From positions 3,242,431 through 3,306,430 of the forward strand of contig CAWBKX010000002.1 of NCBI GenBank assembly GCA_963789565.1: a DNA stretch of 64,000 nt. Reading direction: 5' to 3'. This document shows, piece by piece, positions 33,551 through 42,121 of this stretch (its first letter is position 1; each line of letters starts with the position of its first letter). Both the position numbers and the translations under genes were made by a program. Source of the stretch: CALAGB01 sp963789565 (GTDB lineage: Bacteria > Chloroflexota > Chloroflexia > Thermomicrobiales > Thermomicrobiaceae). The notes beneath the pieces are model-generated. The model searched no databases. It saw nothing but the letters and a program-made list of their open reading frames with translations, and was not told the origin of the DNA.

Positions 33551-33956
33551 CATGTTGTTGAACGATGGTGCGGATGCGCGGTCGGTCGCACCGATAACAC
33601 CCGGGGGACCAGCCACGAAATTCGCGGCCCGCACAACGGCAATATTGCGCCACTGCCGAATCCGCACTCGTCCATTTCCCATTTCGGGGGAATCGATAAT
33701 GATATCGCCGTCTCGGTACGAATTGTGCGTCCTTCGACCATGTGCCGGTACTTGGGTACTACTCAGGCCAGCGAGCGAAATGTCTCGCACTGCCCGGATT
33801 ACCTGTTCGCTTTCATTTTTGGGGGCGAGAAGGAGGAATGGTCGACAAGGTTGGTCGGCACCCGTCGTGACACCGCGTCGCGGGCGCGGCGTGAGCCTGC
33901 TTCACACACTGTCGCCATGATGGGTCGAGATCAGCGGACGGAAGGGGATACAACAC
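33551..33956. other. Intergenic region without a recognisable gene
   Basis: About 400 nt between the leuS terminator and the response regulator. Short frames on both strands show no conserved motif or good start site. The region presumably holds the response-regulator promoter, but I could not pick a convincing -35/-10 pair. GGTACTTGGGTACT near 33747 is a partly palindromic site of unknown meaning. Confidence 0.5.
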
Positions 33957-34787
33957 ATGCGTGTCGTTGTCGTCAACTCGGACAAAGCAATCGGCAGGCT
34001 CATACGCTTCGTCCTTTCCCAAGCTGGTCATGAGACGGTGCTGATACGTACTGCCGAGGAGGCGGAACGAGTCGTCGACGAAACCAGTGCTGACGCCGTC
34101 CTTCTCGATATCGAGCTCTCCGACACTGATGGCTGTTCCCTTTGCTGCGCGTTACGAAACCGCGACTATTCAGGGCCAATCATTGTTGTCAGCGCTCGGC
34201 GCGATACCAAGACCAAGTTACGAGCGTTCGAGAATGGCGCCGACGACTACGTGGTCGAACCCTTCGACCCTCAGGAACTGGTGGCCCGCATCGACGTAGT
34301 GGCACGGCGCTGCCGCCGCAGCATGCTCTCGAATTCACCCGCCGTGTTGCGAGTCGGGAGTGCCGAGCTCGTGATCACGGAACTCACCTTTCGTGATGGC
34401 GATGGTCGTGAGGTATTGCTTACCCCCACAGAAATGCGATTGCTCGAATGCTTGATGCGCCACGTCGAGTCGACTGTCACTCGTGAGACCTTGATCGAAC
34501 GCACCTGGGGCTACGACTTCGTCGGGGACAGCAATCGCGTTGAGGTCTACGTAGCACGGCTGCGCAAGAAGATCGAGCAAAATCCGAGCGAACCCCAGTA
34601 TCTGCACACCATCCGCGGCCTCGGATACGTCTTCCGGGTCGCCTCCGACGCCACCGATCGGACCAACAGGACCGCTGATGAGCATGCGAAGACAGCGTCG
34701 AGCCGAAATCCCCGTGTCCCGATCGTGGAACTGCCGCAGTCGCAGCAGGATCACGCCATTCACGAGCGGGCAGCGTTGGAGAGCTAA
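33957..34787 (+). CDS. OmpR/PhoB-family response regulator with atypical receiver
   Basis: The protein (276 aa) has a receiver domain (1-115) and a winged-helix DNA-binding domain (about 140-235; LTPTEMRLLECLMRH, RTWGYDFVGDSNRVEVYVARLRKKIE, IRGLGYVFR). The phospho-acceptor aspartate D51 is kept (AVLLDIEL). However, the two acidic residues near the N-terminus that hold magnesium are N and S (VVNSDKA), and the invariant lysine is E101 (DDYVVEPFDP). Known receivers with such changes usually work without phosphorylation. No histidine kinase is adjacent. GGAAGGGG precedes ATG 33957. The last 40 residues form a polar tail. Confidence 0.88.
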   Translation: MRVVVVNSDKAIGRLIRFVLSQAGHETVLIRTAEEAERVVDETSADAVLLDIELSDTDGCSLCCALRNRDYSGPIIVVSARRDTKTKLRAFENGADDYVVEPFDPQELVARIDVVARRCRRSMLSNSPAVLRVGSAELVITELTFRDGDGREVLLTPTEMRLLECLMRHVESTVTRETLIERTWGYDFVGDSNRVEVYVARLRKKIEQNPSEPQYLHTIRGLGYVFRVASDATDRTNRTADEHAKTASSRNPRVPIVELPQSQQDHAIHERAALES

Positions 34788-34845
34788 TAGCGTCGCGCAT
34801 GCTCTGCCAGGACTCATCCTTCAGTCATTCATAGTCAATTGACAT

Positions 34846-34869
34846 CGCTCCACCATTTCCGGTGGGGCG
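34846..34869 (+). terminator. Terminator after the response regulator
   Basis: A 9-bp stem with one G-U pair (34846-34854 with 34861-34869) and a 6-nt loop is followed by ATTGTGTT. It lies 60 nt after the stop codon. Confidence 0.6.
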
Positions 34870-34933
34870 ATTGTGTTGCGTGCTTGCTAGAATCCCACTG
34901 TAGATACGGCGGAGTGGAAGTGATGAGGGTGAA

Positions 34934-36082
34934 ATGAAGATCGAAGCATTCGCGCTCGAACGTTGGATGACGCGCTGGGAAACGGTCGTCGAGTTCGACC
35001 TGGCCGAGAGCGGCATCAAGCCGCTGACCGTCGATGATTTGTTGGTGCTTGGCGGTCGCGACGAGTCACTCGAGACGATGCTGCGGATCTCGCTCGGCTA
35101 CAGCGAGGCTCGAGGCACCGAAGATCTGCGCGGGCTCATTGCTGGACTGTATGCAGATGTCACGCCTGATGACGTCCTGGTAACAACCGGCGCGATCGAA
35201 GCCAATTTCCTGCTTTTCAATGTGCTGCTTAGCGCAGGCGATCACGTCGTGGCGGTCGACCCTGCCTATCAGCAGTTGCAGAGCGTCCCACGCGCCATTG
35301 GATGCGACGTCTCCCTCTGGCGCTTGCGACCCGAGAATGACTTCCGCTACGACTTGTCCGAGCTCGACGGCCTCATCACTCCAAAGACGAAACTCGTCGT
35401 CATCAACACGCCCCACAATCCGACCGGTTCGGTTCTGACCCCGGAGGAGCAGTCCGAGGTCTATCGACGTGCCGAGTCTGTCGGTGCCATGGTGATGGGA
35501 GACGAGGCTTATCGTTGGCTGACGTTGCCAGGGCGCGAACCATTCGCCGGTCCCGTGCGCGACATCGGAACGAACGGAATAAGCGTCGGAACGCTCTCGA
35601 AGCCATTCGGCCTGCCTGGATTGCGCATCGGCTGGATCGCGTCCACGTCGGACATCGTGCAGCAGTGCTGGTCGATGCGGGATTACGTCTCGCTCAGCCC
35701 TGGAAAGTTGAACGACTACCTGGCGACGATCGCGTTGCGTTCGCGCGAACAGGTGTTTGCTCGGACACAGAAGATTGCCGGGGAGAACCTCCAGACCCTG
35801 GACGCGTGGATTCACCAGCGAGAAGATCTGGTCAGCTGGGTTGCGCCACGGGGCGGGCTTCTCGGACTACTGCACTACAACATCGATATTCCGTCGTATG
35901 AACTGGCCGATCAACTGGCTGAGGAATCCAGCGTCATGCTGGCCCCGGGAGCTGCGTTTGGTTACGAACAGTTCCTGCGTATCGGCATCGGCGGTGACCC
36001 AGACGTCTTCCGGCGAGGGTTGGATCGCACGACGCCGGTGCTTGAGCGCCTCTACTCCGAACGTGGGCACGCAGGTCGCTGA
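34934..36082 (+). CDS. Fold-type I PLP aminotransferase (class I/II)
   Basis: The protein (382 aa) is an aspartate-aminotransferase-fold enzyme. The cofactor motifs are VINTPHNPTGSVL, then MGDEAYRWL, then the PLP lysine in SVGTLSKPFGLPGLRIGW. By eye it resembles a subgroup often labelled capreomycidine synthase-like or generic aminotransferase, so the substrate is not assigned. It is preceded by an extended -10-like TGCTAGAAT near 34890 and GAGGGTGAA before ATG 34934. The neighbours (a YdcF-like gene, recX) give no pathway. Confidence 0.82.
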   Translation: MKIEAFALERWMTRWETVVEFDLAESGIKPLTVDDLLVLGGRDESLETMLRISLGYSEARGTEDLRGLIAGLYADVTPDDVLVTTGAIEANFLLFNVLLSAGDHVVAVDPAYQQLQSVPRAIGCDVSLWRLRPENDFRYDLSELDGLITPKTKLVVINTPHNPTGSVLTPEEQSEVYRRAESVGAMVMGDEAYRWLTLPGREPFAGPVRDIGTNGISVGTLSKPFGLPGLRIGWIASTSDIVQQCWSMRDYVSLSPGKLNDYLATIALRSREQVFARTQKIAGENLQTLDAWIHQREDLVSWVAPRGGLLGLLHYNIDIPSYELADQLAEESSVMLAPGAAFGYEQFLRIGIGGDPDVFRRGLDRTTPVLERLYSERGHAGR

Positions 36083-36088
36083 GCCGCC

Positions 36089-36730
36089 TCAGCGCTGTAC
36101 GAAGAGATACGCGACGTAGGCCGCGCATTCGCGTGCGACGTACTTGTATTCGAGCATGGTGTTGGGACGAATCGGGCTGGTCTGCGTTGGCGAGGTGAAG
36201 GCGATCAGTCCGAGGTCTTGTGCCATGTGTTTGACTCGGAACATGTGGAACGGGTCACTCACCAGCAGGATGCGCTCATTGTTCCGAAGCTGTTCCTGGC
36301 GCGCATCCTGAAGATTCTGCCAGGAGGTAAGACCTCCGACAGTGCGCATGGCGCTTGCCGGAACGCCGCGCTGCTGCAGATACTCTTTTGAGACCTCCGA
36401 CTCCGAATAGATGTCGCCCTTCCCTGTTCCGCCGGTCAACACGATCATCGGAGCATATCCATCGTGGTACAGGTCGTAGGCATGATCGAGTCGTGCCTGG
36501 AGGTCAGGAGACGGACGGCCGTTCCATTGCGCGGTCCCAAGCACCACGATGGCGTCGACCGGCGTGCGTTCGTCCATGCGTGCCTCGTGGAGGATAGCGA
36601 AGACGAGGAGCGCAAACGAGACGACCGCAAGGAAGAGGCCCACGGTGATCATGATAATGATCAAGCGGAGGACTCTCCTGAAGGTGATGTACGTCGCGTT
36701 TCGTTGTCTCGAGATTGTGCGAATAGCCAC
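36089..36730 (-). CDS. YdcF/SanA-family (DUF218) membrane-anchored protein
   Basis: An N-terminal membrane helix (residues 22-46) is followed by a DUF218 domain: VDAIVVLGTAQWNGRPSPDLQARLDHAYDLY, VLTGGTGKGDIYSESEVSKEYLQQRGVP and ERILLVSDPFHMFR. Family members such as SanA and ElyC act in cell-envelope integrity or on envelope lipid carriers, by an unclear mechanism. GTG 36730 overlaps an AAAGG site. A TTG about 66 nt further in, with GGAGAG before it, would give a protein starting at the helix and is a real alternative. The gene is convergent with the aminotransferase gene. Confidence 0.82.
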   Translation of the reverse strand: MAIRTISRQRNATYITFRRVLRLIIIMITVGLFLAVVSFALLVFAILHEARMDERTPVDAIVVLGTAQWNGRPSPDLQARLDHAYDLYHDGYAPMIVLTGGTGKGDIYSESEVSKEYLQQRGVPASAMRTVGGLTSWQNLQDARQEQLRNNERILLVSDPFHMFRVKHMAQDLGLIAFTSPTQTSPIRPNTMLEYKYVARECAAYVAYLFVQR

Positions 36731-36826
36731 CTTTGAAGTCCGTTCAGCACGTGCCGCTGAGTCACGCGTAGATCTTACACAGTCGACTCGCCGCCGCCGA
36801 GGGTGAAATCGGTTTATACTTCAGAC

Positions 36827-37480
36827 ATGGCTGATGCGAACATCCGTTCAGGTACAATCACGGCCATCGAGCCGCAGGCACGGCACCCTGACCGCCTCAA
36901 CATCTTCATTGATGGTGAGTTTGCCATTGGCCTGGCAGCCTCAGTCGCACTCGACAGCGGAGTCGCCGTCGGTCAGATGCTGAGCGAAGCGGACGCTCGA
37001 CGGATCGCCGAAACAGAAGAGGGGCATCGGGCCACCGAGTCGGCGCTCAGGCTGGTCTCCTATCGTGCCCGATCAGAGTCGGAGATTCGGCAGAGACTGG
37101 CCGGCAAGGACTTCTCTGGTCCGTCGATCGATGTGGCGATCGCGCAGATGCGCGAGTGGGGCTATATCAACGACCAGGAGTTTGCCCGGCAGTGGGTGGC
37201 CAGCCACGAGAGCCATCGACCGAGGTCGACACGACTAATGAAGCGTGAACTGACCGGCAAGGGAGTCGATGTCGAGACGGCCGAGCGGGCAGTCGACGAC
37301 GCGGACATCGATGACTTCCGCGTCGCGCTCGATCTGGCTCGGAAGTGGATGCCTCGCATCGAGCGAGAAGACGCCCAAACACAACGACGGCGCATGTCCG
37401 GTTACTTGCAACGGCGGGGATATGGGTGGGATGTCGTTCGACGTGTTCTGGACGAGACACTGTCCGGCCAACACGAATAG
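36827..37480 (+). CDS. recX: Regulatory protein RecX
   Basis: RecX binds and inhibits RecA filaments. The protein (217 aa) is built of three-helix repeats: ESALRLVSYRARSESEIRQRLAGKDF, AIAQMREWGYINDQEFARQWVASHESHRPRSTRLMKRELTGKGV and ALDLARKWMPRIE. An N-terminal beta segment (ITAIEPQARHPDRLNIFIDGEFAIGL) is as in BlaI/RecX-type long forms. I prefer ATG 36827. TATACT ends 6 nt before it, so the mRNA may be leaderless. GTG 36803 is the alternative. recA is not in the window. Confidence 0.85.
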   Translation: MADANIRSGTITAIEPQARHPDRLNIFIDGEFAIGLAASVALDSGVAVGQMLSEADARRIAETEEGHRATESALRLVSYRARSESEIRQRLAGKDFSGPSIDVAIAQMREWGYINDQEFARQWVASHESHRPRSTRLMKRELTGKGVDVETAERAVDDADIDDFRVALDLARKWMPRIEREDAQTQRRRMSGYLQRRGYGWDVVRRVLDETLSGQHE

Positions 37481-37505
37481 GCGCCGAAGGGAGCAATGGC
37501 GGTTG

Positions 37506-37955
37506 GTGGTCAATGAATCGAGCTTTCCCTTTTGGCATCAAGAACGAGTTCGGTTTCGAGACGTCGATTTGCAGCACATCGTCTACTATGGAAAGTACCT
37601 CGATTATTTCGACAACGCGCTCTACGAATACTTGCGGTCGCTCGGGTTCGATTCGGGCGAAATCGACGACCGGCACGGATTCGACACGTCGGTCGTGCGT
37701 CTGGAGATCGACTATCGTTCTCCGGCGCGATTCGACGAGTTGCTGCGGGTTGGCGTGCACGTCACACGCATGGGCAATTCGAGTTTCGACGTGTCGCATC
37801 AGGTACACAACGAACGCGGAATCGTGTGCGAAGCGAAGCTCACTCTTGTCAACTACGACGCAAGATCAGGCAGGGCGCGGCCAATCCCGGTTGGTATCCG
37901 GGACGCGATTTCGCGTTCCAACAGTGCGGCGACATCCAACGAAGCATCAACCTAG
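37506..37955 (+). CDS. Acyl-CoA thioesterase, 4HBT/YbgC type
   Basis: A 149-aa single hotdog-fold protein. The YbgC/4-hydroxybenzoyl-CoA thioesterase signature VRFRDVDLQHIVYYGKYLDYFDNALYEYL contains the catalytic aspartate; SSFDVSHQVHNERGIVCEAKLTLVNYD completes the fold. It probably hydrolyses short or aromatic acyl-CoA esters; the true substrate is unknown. Start GTG 37506 (or TTG 37503) has AAGGGAG 9-12 nt upstream. It follows recX by 25 nt and may share its mRNA. Confidence 0.85.
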   Translation: MVNESSFPFWHQERVRFRDVDLQHIVYYGKYLDYFDNALYEYLRSLGFDSGEIDDRHGFDTSVVRLEIDYRSPARFDELLRVGVHVTRMGNSSFDVSHQVHNERGIVCEAKLTLVNYDARSGRARPIPVGIRDAISRSNSAATSNEAST

Positions 37956-37983
37956 TGGAAGACTGGAAGGTGCCTCAAGAGCC

Positions 37984-37992
37984 TGATATACT
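37984..37992 (+). promoter_or_regulatory. Extended -10 promoter of the metallo-hydrolase gene
   Basis: TGA-TATACT (37984-37992) is an extended -10 element, 78 nt before the start codon. TGGAAG at 17 nt is a poor -35. Confidence 0.45.
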
Positions 37993-38069
37993 CTTCTAGG
38001 CCGCAGGAGACTACCTCCCAGTTTTGCCCAATCAAACAGTCGAATGATAGTGCGAGCAGGTCAGCAAAT

Positions 38070-38711
38070 ATGGCTGAGATTACCTGGTTGGGCCATGCGT
38101 GTTTTCGTATTCGGGGGCGGGAAGCCGCCGTACTGACCGACCCGGCCACTCCAGATTCCGGATACGACATCGGCAATCCCTCCGCCGACATTGTCACCAT
38201 CAGTCACGATCACCCCAATCATTCCGCGATCGACAAAGTGAAGCCGGGATTCCACGCCATCACGGGCCCCGGTGAGTATGAGATTCACGACATCTTCGTT
38301 CGGGGCATCCGCACGTATCACGACAACGAAAAGGGTGCCAAGCTCGGTAAGAACACCGTGTATCTCATCGAGATAGAGGATCTCCTCATTTGCCACTTGG
38401 GCGATCTGGGGCATCCGTTGACCGAAGAGCAGTCGGAGAGCATGAGCTCGGTCGACGTGCTGATCGTGCCTGTAGGTGGCGGGCCAACGATCGACTCAAC
38501 CGCCGCCGCGGAAATCGTCGGACAGATCGAGCCGTCAGTGGTGATTCCGATGCAATACCGCACCGAGTTTGGCGACTTCGACCGTGAGCCGCTCGAGTCT
38601 TTCCTCAAGAAATTCGGCATCTCGGAGATCGAGGTTCACGACCGCATTACGATCAAGAAGAGTGACTTAAGCGAAACAGTCGACGTGGTGGTGTTGCAGC
38701 CACCACGCTGA
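38070..38711 (+). CDS. MBL-fold (UlaG-like) metallo-hydrolase
   Basis: The protein (213 aa) has the metallo-beta-lactamase fold in its short form. It starts ITWLGHACFRIRG, followed by TDP and the metal motif SHDHPNH (H46, H48, H51). The aspartate of the usual HxHxDH is N50 here. Later ligands are likely GPGEYEI, HLGDLGH and the C-terminal histidine region. Members of this UlaG-like group act as hydrolases or lactonases and many have no assigned substrate. It is transcribed from its own promoter ahead of pyrG. Confidence 0.82.
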   Translation: MAEITWLGHACFRIRGREAAVLTDPATPDSGYDIGNPSADIVTISHDHPNHSAIDKVKPGFHAITGPGEYEIHDIFVRGIRTYHDNEKGAKLGKNTVYLIEIEDLLICHLGDLGHPLTEEQSESMSSVDVLIVPVGGGPTIDSTAAAEIVGQIEPSVVIPMQYRTEFGDFDREPLESFLKKFGISEIEVHDRITIKKSDLSETVDVVVLQPPR

Positions 38712-38778
38712 ATCTGAGAATGCCGCAAGCGCATGGGTTGTTTGGGGGATTGGCGGGCGTCGACGCCGGGAAGGTTCA

Positions 38779-40440
38779 GTGAAGATGCCGAAATACATAT
38801 TCGTGACCGGAGGAGTGGTCTCTTCGGTCGGCAAGGGTATTACCACTGCGTCGATCGGTCGCCTGATCAAGAGTCGTGGTCGCAGCGTCAGCATCATGAA
38901 GCTGGACCCGTATCTCAACGTCGATCCTGGCACGATGTCGCCGTATCAGCACGGCGAAGTGTTTGTCACGGATGACGGCGCCGAAACCGACCTCGACCTC
39001 GGGCACTACGAGCGCTTCATTGATGAGAACTTGAGCCGCGCTTCCAACGTCACCACTGGTCAGATCTATTCATCGGTCATCGCCAAAGAGCGGCGTGGCG
39101 ATTATCTCGGTGGGACGGTGCAGGTCATCCCTCACATCACCAACGAAATCAAAGACCGCATCAGGCTGGTGGCCAACCAGGAAGGGCTCGACGTCGTCAT
39201 CGTCGAGGTGGGCGGCACGGTTGGCGACATCGAGAGCCAGCCATTTCTCGAAGCCATTCGACAGATGCGTAAAGAAGAGGGCCGCCGCAACGTCCTCTAC
39301 ATTCACGTGACCCTCTTGCCGATGATTGGCAGCACCGGAGAGATCAAGACCAAGCCGACCCAGCACAGCGTGAAAGAGCTGCGGGCCATCGGCATTCAGC
39401 CGGATGTCATCGCAGTACGCGCCGATCACCCGGTGCCGGATGACGTGCGAGCCAAGATCTCGCTCTTCTGCGATGTCGACGAAGATGCCGTCATTCCGCT
39501 TACGACTGCCGAGACAATCTACGAGGTGCCATTGGTCCTCGAGAACGCCGGACTTGGTCGCTACGTTGCCGACTACTTCGGCTGGGATGAGTCAGTACCG
39601 AATCTGTCCGACTGGGAGCATCTCGTCGAACGAATCAAAACCCCGCGACGGCGCGTCGAAATCGCCTTGGTTGGCAAGTACGTCGAGTTACATGACGCGT
39701 ACATGAGCGTGTCCGAATCGCTGTCGCATGCCGCATTGGCGCACGATGTCGACGTCGACATAACCTGGATCAACTCCGAAAAATCCTCGTTGCAAGAGAT
39801 CGAGGAGGAGCTGCGCACCGCCTCCGGCATTTTAGTGCCTGGCGGGTTCGGTCCGCGCGGTGTGGAAGGAAAGATATTCGCGGCCAAATACGCTCGCGAA
39901 CGTCAGGTGCCCTATCTAGGCCTGTGCTATGGTTTGCACATGGCGGTCATCGAGTTCGCGCGCGACGTGCTTGGGCTGGAACAGGCCAACAGCACCGAAA
40001 TTGATGAACTGACGCCGGACCCCGTGATTGCTCTTATGCCCGACCAACACGACGTCGATATGGGTGGCACCATGCGGTTGGGGCTGTATCCCTGCAAACT
40101 CGTGCCCGGCACGCGGGCGGCGGAGTGCTACCAGGAGCCGATGGTTCAGGAGCGACACCGCCATCGCTGGGAAGTCAACAACGCATATCGTGAGATGATG
40201 GACGAAGCAGGCATGATCGTGAGCGGCTCGTCGCCAGACGGCAAGCTGGCCGAAATCATGGAGCTTTATGACCATCCGTGGTTCGTTGGGGTGCAGTTCC
40301 ATCCGGAGTTCAAGTCACGCCCAACTCGGCCACATCCGTTGTTTGCAGGGTTCGTAGGCGCGGCGAAGGAAATCCTGCACGATGGTGATCAACGGCCGCT
40401 TCCATGGGAGCAAGTGGCGGTTCAGCGCGCGAGTGATTGA
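38779..40440 (+). CDS. pyrG: CTP synthase
   Basis: PyrG aminates UTP to CTP using glutamine and ATP. The 553-aa protein has the synthase domain (KYIFVTGGVVSSVGKGITTASIG P-loop at the N-terminus, GGTVGDIESQPFLEA) and a class I glutamine amidotransferase domain. The amidotransferase has its nucleophile cysteine near residue 383 in YLGLCYGLHM and the His-Glu pair in GVQFHPEF near residue 508. The GTG 38779 start has GGGAAGG at 4 nt; ATG 38785, two codons on, is equally possible and matches other PyrG N-termini. Confidence 0.97.
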   Translation: MKMPKYIFVTGGVVSSVGKGITTASIGRLIKSRGRSVSIMKLDPYLNVDPGTMSPYQHGEVFVTDDGAETDLDLGHYERFIDENLSRASNVTTGQIYSSVIAKERRGDYLGGTVQVIPHITNEIKDRIRLVANQEGLDVVIVEVGGTVGDIESQPFLEAIRQMRKEEGRRNVLYIHVTLLPMIGSTGEIKTKPTQHSVKELRAIGIQPDVIAVRADHPVPDDVRAKISLFCDVDEDAVIPLTTAETIYEVPLVLENAGLGRYVADYFGWDESVPNLSDWEHLVERIKTPRRRVEIALVGKYVELHDAYMSVSESLSHAALAHDVDVDITWINSEKSSLQEIEEELRTASGILVPGGFGPRGVEGKIFAAKYARERQVPYLGLCYGLHMAVIEFARDVLGLEQANSTEIDELTPDPVIALMPDQHDVDMGGTMRLGLYPCKLVPGTRAAECYQEPMVQERHRHRWEVNNAYREMMDEAGMIVSGSSPDGKLAEIMELYDHPWFVGVQFHPEFKSRPTRPHPLFAGFVGAAKEILHDGDQRPLPWEQVAVQRASD

Positions 40441-40454
40441 CGCGATTGCGTCAA
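40437..40454 (+). terminator. Small hairpin at the pyrG stop codon
   Basis: TTGACGC / GCGTCAA with a 4-nt loop overlaps the pyrG stop. It is short and lacks a T-run, and could be a weak terminator ahead of the ATP synthase operon. Confidence 0.35.
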
Positions 40455-40496
40455 ATCCGGAGATTGTGATAGGATTCGCAATCGACAGGAGGGAAG

Positions 40497-40781
40497 ATGA
40501 ACCTCTCCCCTCGTGGCCAACAGGACTGGCGAGCAATCGGCGCGGCATCCGGATTAGGTTGCTCAGTTGTAGCCAGTCTTTTACTATGCATCGGGGGAGG
40601 AATCCTTCTCGATAAGTGGCTGGGCACACTGCCCGTGCTCACGCTGGTGGGCGTCGTGCTGGGCCTATCACTTTCAGGATATTTGCTGTACCAACTCGCC
40701 GTGATGAACCTGCCGAAGAAGCAGAAAGTTCGTTCCCAGGGTAGCGAGAGCAACGAGCGCGCCCGGGATCTTGACGAGTAA
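40497..40781 (+). CDS. ATP synthase accessory membrane protein (AtpZ/AtpI type)
   Basis: This small protein (94 aa) has two membrane helices (about residues 16-38 and 48-70), typical of the gene found first in many bacterial atp operons (AtpI or AtpZ, ATPase_gene1 family). Family members help assemble the c-ring or bind Mg2+/Ca2+. The motif GGGILLDKWLGTLPVLTLVGVVLG is characteristic. It precedes atpB by 8 nt. GGAGGGAAG precedes ATG 40497. Confidence 0.82.
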   Translation: MNLSPRGQQDWRAIGAASGLGCSVVASLLLCIGGGILLDKWLGTLPVLTLVGVVLGLSLSGYLLYQLAVMNLPKKQKVRSQGSESNERARDLDE

Positions 40782-40789
40782 GGACAACC

Positions 40790-41635
40790 ATGAACGTCGA
40801 TGTCCAAGTTGCCCCTGAGCCAATCTGGCGCATTCCGCTTCCTGGAAACTATTCCATCCCGATAACCAACACGATGCTGATGATGTTCATCGTCATGTTT
40901 CTCCTCATCATCGTCGGATCGCTGATCTCTCGGCGCTCGACGCTCATTCCGGGGCGCCTGCAGGCAGCGTTCGAGATTATCGTGGAGTTCTTGCTCGGGC
41001 TGGTTGAGGGCGCCGCCGGAAAGCGACTCGGCCGCACCATCTTCCCGATCATCGGCGGGCTCTTCATCTTCATTCTGTTCTGCAACTGGATTGAGCTCTT
41101 GCCCGGCATGGGGACCTTTTGGGTTCAGCGCACGATCCACGGCGAATTGGTGAAAGTTGAGATCATTCGTCCGCCGACATCCGATCTGAACATGACCATC
41201 GCGATGGCACTTCTCAGCTACGTCATGTTTCAGTATCTCGGTATCAAGGCCCACGGCTTCCGAGGCCGAATCAAGCACCTGGCGACACCGTTCTTCGTCT
41301 TTCCCATCGAAGTCATCAGCGAGACTGCTCGCATCATCTCTCTCTCGTTCCGACTCTTCGGAAACATCTTCGCCGGTGACGTGCTGCTGACGATCATGTA
41401 TGCGATCGCCAACGCGATCAAATACTCGGTCATTGGGCTGGTCGTTCCGGTCGTCTTCCTGTATCTCGAGGTTCTGTTTGGGTTTATTCAAGCCTTGGTA
41501 TTCGCGATCCTCACGTTGATCTACATCTCCCTGGCCGCGGCCGAGACGCATGATGATCATGTTGAGGAGCCGTTCGAAGAGGAGTTTGAATCGCGGACAC
41601 GCCGTCGTGTGGAGTCCGCGGCAACGGGTGATTAG
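40790..41635 (+). CDS. atpB: ATP synthase F0 subunit a
   Basis: Subunit a forms the two proton half-channels beside the c-ring. The protein (281 aa) has the usual five or six membrane helices, with the essential arginine in SLSFRLFGNIFAGDVLL and the C-terminal helix FGFIQALVFAILTLIYISLA. An acidic, arginine-rich cytoplasmic tail of about 30 residues follows. ATG 40790. Confidence 0.97.
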   Translation: MNVDVQVAPEPIWRIPLPGNYSIPITNTMLMMFIVMFLLIIVGSLISRRSTLIPGRLQAAFEIIVEFLLGLVEGAAGKRLGRTIFPIIGGLFIFILFCNWIELLPGMGTFWVQRTIHGELVKVEIIRPPTSDLNMTIAMALLSYVMFQYLGIKAHGFRGRIKHLATPFFVFPIEVISETARIISLSFRLFGNIFAGDVLLTIMYAIANAIKYSVIGLVVPVVFLYLEVLFGFIQALVFAILTLIYISLAAAETHDDHVEEPFEEEFESRTRRRVESAATGD

Positions 41636-41742
41636 TCTGTCCCGACGTTCGGGGTGGGCAAGGTTGGTTTTAGGCGCAGATTGAGGATCGTGGTTTGAAT
41701 CGGTTCATCGGATGATGGGCCGAAGAGGGGAGAACGTCGAGC

Positions 41743-41988
41743 GTGGTATCCAATGTCACAGATCCCGCAGTAGTCGTACCGATGGCGGCGGCGCTCGCCA
41801 TGGGCCTCGGGGCGATTGGCCCTGGCATCGGCATTGGTCTCGCGGTCAAGGGCGCACTCGAAGCGCTCGGTCGCAATCCGGAGGCTGAAGGCGCGATTCG
41901 TACCACTATGATCATCGGCGCCGCGCTGGCCGAAGCGGTCGCCATTTACGCGCTGGTTATCGCGATCATTATCGCGTTCGTGCTCTAA
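41743..41988 (+). CDS. atpE: ATP synthase F0 subunit c
   Basis: Subunit c (81 aa) is a helical hairpin; many copies make the rotor ring. Helix 1 has GLGAIGPGIGIGLAVKGALEAL, the polar loop is RNPE (44-47), and helix 2 carries the ion-binding E64 in ALAEAVAIYALVIAI. The residues around E64 fit the proton type rather than the sodium type. GTG 41743 follows AGAGGGGAG. A strong hairpin follows the gene. Confidence 0.97.
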   Translation: MVSNVTDPAVVVPMAAALAMGLGAIGPGIGIGLAVKGALEALGRNPEAEGAIRTTMIIGAALAEAVAIYALVIAIIIAFVL

Positions 41989-42000
41989 TCCGACATTTGT

Positions 42001-42027
42001 GGTGGCGCTCCAAGCTGGAGCGCCATC
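42001..42027 (+). terminator. Intra-operon hairpin after atpE
   Basis: A 12-bp stem (42001-42012 with 42016-42027, one G-U pair) around a 3-nt loop sits 12 nt after the atpE stop and 95 nt before atpF. It may stabilise or partly terminate the atpB-atpE message, so that more c subunit is made than b. Confidence 0.65.
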
Positions 42028-42121
42028 ATTCGTGATTGTGAAGTGCCGAACGGCCTTTCGACGTGTTCACGGTTGATGACGATGACCTCTCAGAGGCAGT
42101 CGCGACCATGAGGTAGTGTGA

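Noticed and set aside
33476..34033. 185-codon plus-strand frame between leuS and the response regulator
   Set aside because: It overlaps the leuS end, the leuS terminator and the response-regulator start, and its translation shows no motif.
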